64,000 nucleotides of DNA, taken from assembly GCF_042466665.1 (NCBI RefSeq), contig NZ_CP162102.1, positions 6,014,001-6,078,000 on the forward strand. Reading direction: 5' to 3'. The translations under genes were made by a program, and so were the position numbers. Below the pieces are notes generated by a model. That model was given only the letters and a program-made list of their open reading frames with translations, had not been told where the DNA came from and ran no database searches. Shown one piece after another: positions 9,452 to 20,700 of this stretch. The first letter of the stretch is position 1. Each line of letters begins with the position of its first letter. Source of the DNA: Peterkaempfera podocarpi (GTDB lineage Bacteria > Actinomycetota > Actinomycetes > Streptomycetales > Streptomycetaceae).

Positions 9452-9777
9452 ATGCCGTCCATGGTCGTCATCGCCACGACCGCCGTACCGACAGTCTGCG
9501 CGGAGCCCTCAGTCGTTGGACCATCGAAGTCCTCCCCGGCATCTTCGTCGGCACCGTCTCAGCCCGCGTCCGCGACGAACTCTGGGATGCCACCACCCAA
9601 GTCGTTGCAGACGGTGCAGCGTTACTCGTCCAACCCGCGGCCAACGAGCAAGGCTTCGCCCTGCGCACTGCAGGCACTCGACGCAGACATCCCGTCGACT
9701 TCGACGGCCTCACCCTCATCCGCATGACCGCCCAACCACGCGGCGGCCCTCGAACCGTCTCTGACGTTGGTTGCTGA
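9452..9777 (+). pseudogene. cas2: Cas2e with a one-base frameshift
   Basis: Cas2e bridges Cas1 dimers in the spacer-capture complex. The ATG is two bases after the cas1 stop and gives MPSMVVIATTAVP, the usual Cas2e start. After base 9490 the family sequence continues only in the -1 frame: DSLRGALSRWTIEVLPGIFV, then GTVSARVRDELWD and NEQGFALRTAGTRRRHPVDF, to a TGA at 9775-9777. One G is missing compared with an intact gene. The local sequence GTACCGAC is not a recognised slippery site. It is either a true pseudogene or a sequencing error; both halves otherwise look well conserved. Confidence 0.82.
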
Positions 9778-9819
9778 TGGTCTGATGAGAATTGCTCTCG
9801 ATGGCGGCGACCGCTGGCG

Positions 9820-12065
9820 CGGATCACCCCCGTGCTGGCGCGGAGGACTGAGCGGCCGCGTGGACGCTCTCCTCACCCAGCGGATCACCCCCGCGCTGGC
9901 GGGGAGGAGGACGTCCTCCGTGCCTCCGCTGACGTTGGAGGGGGATCACCCCCGCGCTGGCGGGGAGGAGATCAGGTAGAGCGCGATCAGGCCGCCCATG
10001 TACGGAGCACCCCCGCGCTGGCGGGGAGGAGGCTGGCGAGGGCCTTCCACATGCCGATCCGGCCGGATCACCCCCGCGCTGGCGGGGAGGAGTTCTCCTG
10101 CGACTGCAGCCCCTTGATCAGGCCCGGATCACCCCCGCGCTGGCGGGGAGGAGCTGCTGGCCGCGGCCCGGAACGTCAGCGACGCCGGATCACCCCCGCG
10201 CTGGCGGGGAGGAGGTAGCCGGCGGTGGTGAGGTCGCGGGCGAGTCCGGATCACCCCCGCGCTGGCGGGGAGGAGGGCATCCAGCGCGGAGACCTGGCGC
10301 TGTACCACGGATCACCCCCGCGCTGGCGGGGAGGAGGGCATCCAGCGCGGAGACCTGGCGCTGTACCACGGATCACCCCCGCGCTGGCGGGGAGGAGGTG
10401 AAATCCCAGTCCGAGCCAATGATGAGCGGCGGATCACCCCCGCGCTGGCGGGGAGGAGGTAGCCGGCGGTGGTGAGGTCGCGGGCGAGTCCGGATCACCC
10501 CCGCGCTGGCGGGGAGGAGGGCATCCAGCGCGGAGACCTGGCGCTGTACCACGGATCACCCCCGCGCTGGCGGGGAGGAGGGCATCCAGCGCGGAGACCT
10601 GGCGCTGTACCACGGATCACCCCCGCGCTGGCGGGGAGGAGGTGAAATCCCAGTCCGAGCCAATGATGAGCGGCGGATCACCCCCGCGCTGGCGGGGAGG
10701 AGAGCGCGGATTCTGCGGCGGACATGAAGGCAAGCGGATCACCCCCGCGCTGGCGGGGAGGAGGCTACCCGGCGCTTGAGCCCTAGTTGCTCACGCGGAT
10801 CACCCCCGCGCTGGCGGGGAGGAGTCCGCGATCTGCCGCGCCCCGTCCGTCGCCGCCGGATCACCCCCGCGCTGGCGGGGAGGAGGCCCACGAGGCGCTC
10901 AAGGCCTCCGGCGACGGCGGATCACCCCCGCGCTGGCGGGGAGGAGGCGTTTCGTCATGTCTGGGCGATGAACGTTCCCGGATCACCCCCGCGCTGGCGG
11001 GGAGGAGTGCCTGCTGCTCCGCCCTTTCTGTGTGGGTGGCGGATCACCCCCGCGCTGGCGGGGAGGAGGCCGCCCGGGTGTGCTGCATCGCCGCATCGGC
11101 CGGATCACCCCCGCGCTGGCGGGGAGGAGACAGGGCGTCCTACCGCCTGTGGCAGCACAAGCGGATCACCCCCGCGCTGGCGGGGAGGAGCTGCCTACCT
11201 TGCCTACGGAGTCAAGATAACCAGGGATCACCCCCGCGCTGGCGGGGAGGACGCCGAGGAGCCCTGCCCCTACACGCTCATGTCCGGATCACCCCCGCGC
11301 TGGCGGGGAGGAGACCGACGGCTTCGAGGCCGGAGCCGGGGCGGGCGGATCACCCCCGCGCTGGCGGGGAGGAGTGCAGTCCGCAGACGGGGCAGGCCGG
11401 GGTGGTCGGATCACCCCCGCGCTGGTGGGGAGGAGAACGGCGTCCCGATGGCGCTCAACGCGTCCAACGGATCACCCCCGCGCTGGCGGGGAGGAGCCTG
11501 AGCAGCGCGCCACCATGCTGTGGGCCACCGGATCACCCCCGCGCTGGCGGGGAGGAGTGCAGTCCGCAGACGGGGCAGGCCGGGGTGGTCGGATCACCCC
11601 CGCGCTGGCGGGGAGGAGAGGTCATGCGTGGTCATCGGGCCAAGGATGGCCGGATCACCCCCGCGCTGGCGGGGAGGAGGCCGCGGACGGGCCGGGCACA
11701 CCGAACGGGCTCATGAAGGCCGAGTTCTTCGACGGATCACCCCCGCGCTGGCGGGGAGGAGGATCTCGCTGTAGGGGCGGCGTTCCCGCCGGGCGGATCA
11801 CCCCCGCGCTGGCGGGGAGGAGAACGCCGAGGAGGTCAAGGCCGCTATCGCGATCGGATCACCCCCGCGCTGGCGGGGAGGAGGGTGAGCTTGGAGTCCG
11901 CGGCGGTCTTGACGTCGGATCACCCCCGCGCTGGCGGGGAGGAGGCGTTCGCTGGCACCCGACCAGTTCGAATTCCGGATCACCCCCGCGCTGGCGGGGA
12001 GGAGGGCTACCGCGCCCTGGAGGCCGCATAGACCGACGGATCACCCCCGCGCTGGCGGGGAGGAG
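9820..12065 (-). CRISPR. Type I-E CRISPR array, 37 repeats and 36 spacers
   Basis: The plus strand shows 29-bp repeats that start CGGATCACCCCCG and end GGCGGGGAGGAG, with 32-bp spacers and a 61-bp period. Read on the minus strand the repeat begins CTCCTCCCCGCC and ends GGTGATCCG, matching the type I-E pattern of a GC hairpin followed by an eight-base 5' handle. Transcription is therefore from the 12065 side towards cas2. The cas2-side terminal repeat (9821) has three changes and the fourth (10004) has one, as expected of the leader-distal end. Others differ at 11252 and in the 11408 repeat. Spacing departs at 11163-11225 (62 bp), 11652-11734 (82 bp) and 11917-11977 (60 bp). Confidence 0.97.
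10187..10674. repeat. 244-bp tandem duplication inside the CRISPR array
   Basis: Four consecutive repeat-spacer units (10187-10430) are repeated without visible change at 10431-10674. The spacer order is GTAGCCGGCGG..., GCATCCAGCG..., GCATCCAGCG... again, then GTGAAATCCC.... One spacer is therefore present four times. This is a recombination product rather than repeated spacer capture. Confidence 0.93.
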
Positions 12066-12237
12066 CTTTCTGACCTGGGGCTCAGAAGGTGCTTTGCGGA
12101 GCCTTGACTATCCGGACCGAGTGCGGCTTGGTCACGCAATCAGAATAGATGGCCACGGTCTCGTAGCAGTCCCCAGCAGGTAGATGGCACGGGTGCGAGC
12201 ATCGCCGCAACGTGTCACCGGTCGACAAGACAGCGAG
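12066..12237 (-). promoter_or_regulatory. Probable CRISPR leader
   Basis: This gene-free stretch lies at the leader-proximal end of the minus-strand array, next to unmutated repeats. It should hold the array promoter and Cas1-Cas2 integration signals. It is less GC-rich than its surroundings. A weak promoter-like pair can be read on the minus strand (GTGACC, 17-base gap, GATAGT) about 70-40 bases from the first repeat, but it is not decisive. The call rests mainly on repeat orientation. Confidence 0.5.
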
Positions 12238-12277
12238 CCGGAGGTCCCTTCGCCAGCCTTGGCGAAGGGACCTCCGG
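12238..12277. terminator. Perfect 17-bp inverted repeat with 6-base loop
   Basis: The arms CCGGAGGTCCCTTCGCC and GGCGAAGGGACCTCCGG are perfectly complementary around AGCCTT. There is no U-tract on either side, which is usual for Streptomyces terminators. It may insulate the CRISPR leader from upstream transcription. From here to 12543 I see no gene or other clear signal. Confidence 0.5.
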
Positions 12278-12543
12278 CACCCGAAACGGGGGTGGAACAC
12301 GCGCTGGACCGAGGCCGAGGCGGCTGTAGCGATGGTGATCAAGGAATCGGTTCGGCACCGTGCTGGGCTGTGAGCGACTAGACAGACAGCTCAGGCGAGT
12401 TGGCCGACCGCCCTACCGAAGGATCCGTGAAGGCCTCTTCGTCGACTGCCGCCTGCCCGCTCTTGCATCGCAAGCCGGTATCGCAGTCGCTCTGGTACAG
12501 GACGGGCTGCAGCCGAGCGCAACAGGCATGTCGCCCTCGTTCG

Positions 12544-15500
12544 TTACGGGTGTGTCCAACTCCGGATCAGGGGCGGGTGGCCCTTGGGGTGGATTTGGAT
12601 GGAGTTGGGCTGGATGCGTACGTGGCCGCCGCTGGGGGCGGTGTCTGTGAGGTACTGCTGGGCGAGGTCCTGGTAGTAGGCGTCGTTGGGGGTACCGCTG
12701 GCCGACAGGTCGGTGGATTTGACGGTCTCGGAGGTGTCGTTGCCTGCGTCGGAAACCGCGGCGGCGAAGTCGATGACCCCGTCGGCGTTGCCGCCGAGGT
12801 AGAGGTCAGAGTCGGTTGCGCCGCTGAGGATGTAGCTGTTGACGGCCTTGCGTGCGTCTTCCTGGGCGGTGGTGTGGGTGGTGGTGAAGGGTGGGATGGT
12901 GGCGACGTACACCGTGAGCTTCGCCTCGAGGTTGTTGAGGGTGAGGTTGTAGTTGGTGGCGTCGTCGGTGTAGTACGAGCGGGCTTCGTTCGCGAGGGCG
13001 TTGAGCTCGTTCTCGACAGTGGTTGCGCAGGTGTGGCTGTCGGTATCTATACAGCTGAGGAGGTCGCTGGTGCCGGTGGAGAGAAGGATGGTGCGTACGT
13101 TGCTTTGCTCGAGGGCGCTGCGGTCCAAGGGGTTGCTTGCGTTCTGGGGGAGAGGCTCGTTGGTGATGGGCGGGAGGAGGTTGTTGGTCAGGCTTCCGCT
13201 GTTCGTGCCTTCGTTGAGGATGCCGTAGTGGAGGGTGCCGTCGCCGTTGGGGTCGGTGACGAGGGCATTGGCGATCTGGTCGCTGAGGTGGTGGGCACCG
13301 TCTGCGGTGGCGGTGTCGGCGTTGACGGTCTGGTCGCCGTACAGGACGACTGAGCCTGTGGTGTTCTGCGCTGAGGTGACGTCGATGCCCGTGAGGTAGG
13401 GCTGCGTGGTCATGGTGACCGTGTAGTTGGTCGCGGCGGTGTCACTGGTGTGGTCGCCGCTGCCCGACGGGGTGGCGTAAGAGGTGGTCTGGGCGGTCGC
13501 GTGTGCAGGCATCCTGGGGACTGCGCCGCTGAGCTGGATGCTGACCAGAAGGGTGGATTGTTCGGCGACGGCGAGGGTTACGGGGTCGCTGACAACGTCG
13601 CCGCCGGCTGGCAGGGTCACGCTTGTGTTGCCTGCGAAGGTCACGGGGCTGGGTGTTGCGGCTGCGGCGGCGCCGCCCGTCGCTGTGTCCTGGGGGGCGA
13701 TGGAGACGTGGGGGAAGGTTACCGGGGTGGTTCCCAGGGCGTTCGACAGGCGGATGCGTACCTTCCCGTCGGTGTCGGTGCTGTTGCCGAGGCTTACGTG
13801 GACCGGCAGACGCAGGGTCTGGTTGGTCCAGGTCCCCATGTTGGTGTCCTGTTTGGCGGCGAATGTCCCGGTCCAAGACTGGGCCTTGCCTGTGCCGGCG
13901 ACGTAGGAAGTGGGGCGGATGCCCAGCCCGAGGACGTGGAGTCCGCTTTGGCCGGTGTGGACGCCGTTGGACCACAGGGGGAGGGAAATGCTGGTCACGG
14001 TGTCGCCCGGGCAGGTGAGGGGGACGCTGAGCGCGAAGACCTTCGGAGTGGAAGTGGTCTGGGTGTTGTTGTTGTGGTTTTGGTGGCTCAGGGTGAGAGC
14101 TGCCTGGGTGCTTGGGCCTGTGATCCAGTCAGGGATGGTATCGAGGCTGTAGTCCTGGAAGGCCACGCACGAGCCGGGAGCGTAGGTGATGGTGCCCGAA
14201 GCCTCCATGCTGTCTTTGACGCTGCCGCCGTTGGTGATGAAGGCGAGGAACACCACGGCGTTGCCCTGGTTGACCACGCCGGTGGCGGGGACGGTGACGA
14301 CCTGGCCGGAGGCCAGCATGTTGTCGTTGGTCCCGGTGCCGTACGTGGGCAGGGTGGCGGTGGCGCCGTCCACGGTGACGCTCTTGGTCCAGCCGGCCGC
14401 GGCGAGGTCGGTGGCTTCGATGCTCGCGCCTTCGCCGTCGGCGTTGGCTGTGCTAGTGGTGGTGCCGGGATAGGTGCTGGTGGCGATGTTGTTGAGACAC
14501 GTCGTGGTGTTGTTGATGGCGCAGGTCGCGGCGGGTCCCAGGCGCAGGGTATCGATTCCTGCCTGGTAGCCGGTGGAGCTGGCGTTCTTGCCGACCAGGG
14601 CCAGGGTCAGGGTGTGTTTGCCCTGTGTGAGGATTTGTAGTGTGCCGCTCGTGTCCTTGGGGGCGCCGAGGTCGATGTACCGGGTGGTGACGATGGAGCT
14701 GTAGGCGTCGAAGTTGTCGATCAGCGTTGTGGCGTTCGACTGGCCGGCGTCGAGGGTGAGGCTGTAGGTCCCATAGTCCTTGGCGATGGTGAGGTTTGCG
14801 CCGATGTCCCAGGGGCCTGCGTGGGGGATGTCGAAAGTGAAGGTTGCCTTGTCTCCGATGGCGACGGATGTGCTGCCGTTGTTGGCGAGCATGCCCTGGT
14901 TGCCGTCGGCGAAGTAGTAGCCGTTGTAGTTGGGTTGAGAGATCAGGTGGCCACCGGTGCTGGTGGTGGTGGCTGCGGGGACAGTGGTGGTCGTGCCGTC
15001 GGTGTTGGTGGCGGTGTAGCCGCTGACCATCTTGTCGCCGTACGCGTAGGTGGGCGTGCTGGTGCCGGCGTAGAAGAGGTAGGTGGTCTGCGGCGAGGTG
15101 CTGCCTGCTTGGTCGACGGCCTTGGCGAAGACGCGGTGTGGTCCGGTCGTGCCGGGGGCGAAGACGGGGGCGGCGGAGCCGTTGAGGACCTCGGTGCCCG
15201 TCCCTGAACCGTTGTCAGCAGTCGCCCAGTAGACCTTGCCCGCTGTGATAGTCGTGGTGGTGGTCCAGGCCGTGCCGTGGTTGGCGGCGTAGGTGGTGTT
15301 GGCGAGGTCGCCGTCGAGGGAGAACAGGTAGCCCTTGACGTTGTTGGCGTGGTCGTTGCTGAGCGCGAACGTGCCCGAATCGTCGAACGCGCTGCCGATC
15401 TGCCCCGGGGGGAACTGGGTCGAGGTAATGCTGGGGGCATGCGGCGCGGTGGTGTCGACGGTAAAGGTCTGCGTGGCGGTGAAGGTCCCGGAGCTGCTCA

Positions 15501-17404
15501 CCCACCATCCGGCGGAGTTCTGGGCGGTGGCCTTCCAGGTGTAGGTCCCGTCCGCCAGGGTTGGCGTGGTCCAGTCGCTGCCGTTGGTGTTGTAGCCGCT
15601 GGCCGGACCGTAGCCGCTGCCTACCTCCGTGCCGGAGGAGTTGTAGACGTGGTACAGGATGTGGACAGGCTCACTGCCCCCGTCGAGGTCCGGGTCGATG
15701 GCGCGCGCGGACAGCGTCGGGGTGTGCGTGGTGGTCAGGGTGCGTCCATTGTCGGCCACCGAGGGGTGGATCGCCGGGTCCCCGGTGCCGTCTTTGAGCT
15801 TGGGCCGGTAGGTGTAGGTGACCGACAGTGTCGCGCCGCCCTTGTAGGCCAGCTGCTTCCACTGGGTCGCATCGTTCATGTTGACCGACTCGACCTTGAA
15901 TGTCGCGGTGCCCCAGTTGCCTGCGGCTGCAGAGGTAATGCGGCTGGTGACGTCGAAGTCGAGTTTGGGCGGGCTCACGTAGGAGCCGGAGCCGTCGGTG
16001 ACCGGGCAGGTGCCGGCCTCGTGGCTCGAGGCAGTGTCGAGCTGCCCTGTCCGAGTGGTCGGCTCATGGCCCCAGTACAAGCCGGAGGAGTTCCAGCCGC
16101 TGGGGGCGTCCGTGCCATACACCGTGGCAGGTGTGTCCGAACATGATGCGGCGGACAACTGGGACACGTACAGGTCCGCCGAGATGATCGACGCACCCTT
16201 GATGCCGCTCGTGTTCATCTGATAATAAGTTCGGGCGCGTTCGCCGTTGCCTGGACTGTTGTTGTCCCAGCCCTCACGAGCATTCGTCGAGCCCGTGGTC
16301 GACGTGGAGTTGTAGACGTCCCACCCGTTGTCGGAGATCCGCGCCCAGTTCATCTGGGACGGGTTTCCGGTCCAGTCAGGATCGACATACACGGGATACC
16401 GGGTGCTCTTGGAGGTCAGCAGCGCCTTGTCCAGGCTGAGCTTCTGCTTGCCATGGCTGACCGTCACCTTCACCCGGGCCTGATGCGCCCACCTGCGCCG
16501 AGGCGGCATGCTCGGCCTGTGCGCTGCGCAGGGCGGCCGCCCTGGTGCGGCCGGCCGCGGGGGCGGACTGCATCGTCGTTGCGGAGGTGGTGCCGGTCGT
16601 GCTGCTGTCCCACATCGTGGCGGTGTCGCTGTGGAAGACGACCGCGCCGCTGGCGGTGTCCGTCGCCTGCGCGCCGCCATCGGGGGTGCTGGTGACGGTG
16701 ACGTTCGTGGCCTGGGTGCCCAGGGTGAGGTTCTGCAGATCCGGGTTGTTCGCGGCCTCAGCCGTCTTCACCACCAGAATCGAGGAGTACCCGCTGGCGT
16801 CCGCGGTCAGTTGGAGATCCACCTGCGGGAAGACGTCCGCGTAGGTCGCGGTGTCACCCGAGACGGTGGGTGTGGGCAGGGTGGTGGGCCAGGTGAAGCC
16901 CAGGGCGTCGGCGCCGTCCCGCAAGGTGGCCATCACGTCGGTGCCGCCGCCGGAGAAGGAGACGGAGGTGGCGGCGGCCTTGGGAGCCAGGCTGCCGTCA
17001 CCTTGTGCCTGCAGCGTCGTGTCGATGGACACCCAGGTGCCGTTCTGCTTCACCCGCTGGGGACTGGAGTCCACAGTGCGGGTGAGGGTGCCGTCGGGAT
17101 TGGCGGTCACCACCGTCCCCGTGTCGGTCAGCGAGTCGACCGTCACGGGCTGCCCCGATGCCATTGCGGCGAGGATCGCGGATTGCACTGGAGTGTTGGC
17201 CGCTACCGCAGGCGCGAAAGCGGGCACTGCGTGCGCCGGGGTCGCCGCGCCCAGGACGCCGGCCGCCATCGCGGCGGCCAAGGTCGCGGCAGAAAGGCGC
17301 CTTGACCCGCGCGGGGGCGGCGCAGTCGCCGTTCGGCCCCTTCGTGCGGTCCCGCGGGATCCCTCAGGACCCTGACCGCGAGCGGATATGCGAGAGGTGA
17401 ACAT
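12544..17404 (-). pseudogene. Very large secreted protein with SGNH-like C-terminus, frameshifted
   Basis: The ATG at 17404 gives MFTSRISARG, a long Arg-rich n-region, the hydrophobic stretch AATLAAAMAAGVLGAATPAHA and a likely cleavage site before VPAF. The first 300 or so residues read cleanly, then the frame changes at the CCC run 16488-16490: one extra base separates AEHAASAQV from HQARVKVTVSHGK. About 1,330 more residues follow: a DNRLRE-like beta domain (ARTYYQMNTSGIKGASIISADLYV region), Ig-like and carbohydrate-binding-like segments (VDTTAPHAPSI), and a C-terminal alpha/beta domain resembling SGNH hydrolases (VVLYGDQT, ILLSTGTSDLL, PNDAYYQDLAQQYL). The SGNH Ser and His positions look replaced. 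It is divergent from the RHS gene and probably functionally linked to it. Confidence 0.65.
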
Positions 17405-17731
17405 GGTGATGTCGGGATCCTTACGCAGGTGTCCGGCGGTCCCCCCTTGGGTCCCGCGCCGCTGTGCATTCTGTGCGGCGCGGCCACTGAGGTCCACGAT
17501 CGATCCGGCAGCGAGGCGCTACGCGTGCGTACTTTTCTGCCGGATTCGCAGCACTTGTGATCACCTCGTTGGGATGACGTGAACATGATTTTGCCTTCCC
17601 TTGGATTTTCGAACCCAAGCAAGGCCCTAGCGTGATCACCCGCCGGGCTCGTAGATCGCCACGACGCGGCTGATGCATGCTCACGGCAGAGTTTGTGCTG
17701 CCTTGGGCGCGAATGGGGAGGGGATCGCGCC
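17405..17731. promoter_or_regulatory. Divergent promoter region of the secreted protein and RHS genes
   Basis: The 327 bases between two outward-facing genes hold no convincing ORF and must contain both promoters. The RHS side has a GGGGAGGGG ribosome site ending about eight bases before ATG 17732. No palindromic operator is obvious. The middle part (about 17520-17640) is noticeably more AT-rich than flanking coding DNA. Confidence 0.4.
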
Positions 17732-20700
17732 ATGGTGCGCATCGCAGGCTGGAAGCTGCGCGGCAGATCGGCCGGCACCGTCCGGATCATCCGTCGTACA
17801 GCCCTGATGACGGTCAGCGCGCTAGTGGCAGGAAGTCTGCTGCCGGCAGGCGCGGCTACGGCGGCACCTCAGCCGACACGGCACGTGGCCCCGCCCGCCA
17901 TCCCGCACGACAAGTCAATACCTTTCACACACGCGGTCCCCAAACCGTACGCGCCCGCGAAGAGCTTCAAGCACTTCACCCCCGCCGGCAAGGCATCCCT
18001 TCCCGGTCCGGGCAGCGCGACTGTCACCTTGCCCACCCCAACGCCGAACTCACCGCGCGCCACCGCTCGGACCGCCCCCGCAGCACAGGTCCGCGCCGGC
18101 GCCCTCCCGATCCTGCTCGGCCCCGGCACACCTGACTCCGCCAGGCCCAAAGCAGCGAGGAGCGCGGGTACCCCGGCGAAGGTACGCGTGACGATGGTGG
18201 ATCAGAAGACCGCGCAAGCGGCCGGCGTCCACGGCGTGCTGTTCACCCTCCAGCGCCCCACTCCGGCCGCACCCGGTGGGAAAGTCGCGCTGCATGTGGA
18301 CGACTCGTCCTTCCGCTACGCCTACGGCGGAGACTTCGCCTCCCGCCTGCACCTGGTCGAGCTCCCGGCCTGCGCCCTGACCACGCCCACGTTGCCCCGG
18401 TGCCAGACTCAGACGCCCGTGGAGACCGTCCCAGGGGCGCCGCTCTCCGCCCAGATTCCCCTGCCCGGTGCCCCCACCGCGACCAGCGGTTCATCCACCC
18501 CACAGGTTCGATCGGCCGCCACCTCACGCAGCGCGGTCGTCGTGATGGCGGCGACCTCCGGCACGGGCGGTTCGGCCGGCGACTATTCGGCGACCAGTCT
18601 GTCCCCCGGAGGCACCTGGGCCACCTCCGGGAACACCGGAGCGTTCACCTACAGCTACCCCATCACGGTGCCGCCCGCGATCGGCGGCGCCGCCCCCAAG
18701 GTCGACCTTTCCTACGACTCCGCCAGCCAGGATGCGAGGACGGAAGGCACCAACAATCAGTCCTCCTGGCTGGGCGACGGCTGGAGCTCGACGGAGAATT
18801 ACATCGAGCGGAGCTACAAGTCCTGCGCGGACGACTCCTCGTCCGGGGCGCCGAAGAACGACGGGGACCAGTGCTGGGCCGGCCAGATCCTCACCCTCTC
18901 GCTCAACGGCACCTCCACGCAGATCGTCTACGACGACTCCACCAAGACCTTCCACCCGGTCCAGGACGACGCCACCACCAAGATCGAGAACCTGACGGGG
19001 GCCACCAACGGCACCTCCAACGGGGAGTACTTCAAGGTCACCGAGGGTGGCGTGCAGTACTTCTTCGGCCTCAACCGCCTTCCGGGATGGTCCAGCGGAA
19101 AGGATGAGACCAAGTCGGCGTGGACCGTGCCGGTCTACCACGCACACAGCGGCATCTCCTCCTGCCCGGACAGCACCGACTTCGCCGCCACCTCCTGCGT
19201 GCTGGGCTACCGCTTCAACCTGGACTACGCCGTCGACACCCACGGCAACGCCACCGCCTGGTACTACGCACCGGAGACGAACTACTACGGCGCCGACATG
19301 AAGGACACCGCGATCGGCTACACCCGAGGCGGATCCCTGTCGCGGATCGACTACGGCATGACCGCCTCCACCATCTATGCGGCCACCGCCCCCGAGCAGA
19401 TCCTGTTCGACACCTCCCTCGAACGCTGCATCCCCGGGACCCCCTCGGGCAACACCTGCTCTGACAGTCAGTTCACGGCCGCGAACGCGGCGTACTGGCC
19501 GGACGTTCCAATCGACCTGTACTGCGCATCAGATTCCACCTGCACCAACCACGGGCCGAGCTTCTGGTCACGCACACGCCTGACCTCCATCACCACCCAG
19601 ATCCAGGTCGGCGGGGCCACCAAGCAGGTCGACAAGTACACCTTCACCCAGTCCTTCCCCGACGGCGGCGACCACGCCCCGACCCTGTGGCTGGACTCGA
19701 TCCAGCGCACCGGACTGGACACCCTCGGCGGTGCCTCGGGCAGCACTTCGACGCCGGCAGTGAGCTTCGATCCGCCGCTGCAGTTGCCCAACCGGGTCGG
19801 CACCATCCCGCAGATGCCGCTGATGTACCACGACCGCATCCAGACGGTCACCAGCGAGACCGGAGCGCAGACCACGGTGGCCTACGACCGGCCGGACTGC
19901 TCCAGCGCACCAGCGAGCGACCCCAACGACCCGTCGGACGCAGCGGCGCAGGGCTTCGCCTCAACGAACACCCTGTCGTGCTTCCCGGCCTACTGGACAC
20001 CGACCGGGCAGCCAGCGCCCATGATGGACTGGTTCTACAAGTACAAGGTGGTCTCGGTCACCACGATCGACCTGCACAACTCCTACCAGGACGGCACCGA
20101 GCCCGAGCTGGTCACCAACTACGCCTACAAGGGCAACCCGGGCTGGCACTACGACGACAATGAGGTCGTCAAGGCCAAGAACCGCACCTGGGGCCAGTTC
20201 CGCGGCTACCCCGAGGTGGACACCACCACGGGTGACCCCAACGTGTTTCACTACACTAACGGGGCCGCGGTCTATGACCAGAAAACGCTGACGAAGACCT
20301 ACTACTTCCTCGGCATGAACGGCGACACCCTGCCTGGCGGCAAGACCCGCTCCGTACCCGCGCTGGTCAGTCAAGACGGCACCACCGCGACCGTCGCCGA
20401 CAACAACGCGCTGGCCGGTCAGGTCTTCGAGACCGACATCTACACCAGCGCCACCGGCAGCCTGGCCAAGGCCGCTGTCGCCGTCCCGACCATCATCGGC
20501 CCCACCGCCAGCCAGGCCCGCAGCGGTCTCCCCGCGCTCACCGCGCAGATGGTCCGCATCAGCAAGACCCTCGGTCGAGAGGCGGTCTCCTACGGCTGGC
20601 GGGCAACCGAGACGGACACCTTCTACAACACCAGCCTGGGCAAGTCGACCACCGGCATGCCTATCCAGGTAGATGACCGCGGAGAGACGGCCGACGCGGA

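Noticed and set aside
9480..9500. Programmed frameshifting in cas2
   Set aside because: The local bases do not form a slippery heptamer and no downstream pseudoknot is evident; a lesion or sequencing error is simpler.
9832..12183. Long plus-strand ORFs with repeated DHPRAGGEE or ITPALAGR units
   Set aside because: They are translations of the CRISPR repeats; the 61-bp period is not a multiple of three, so each ORF cycles through frames.
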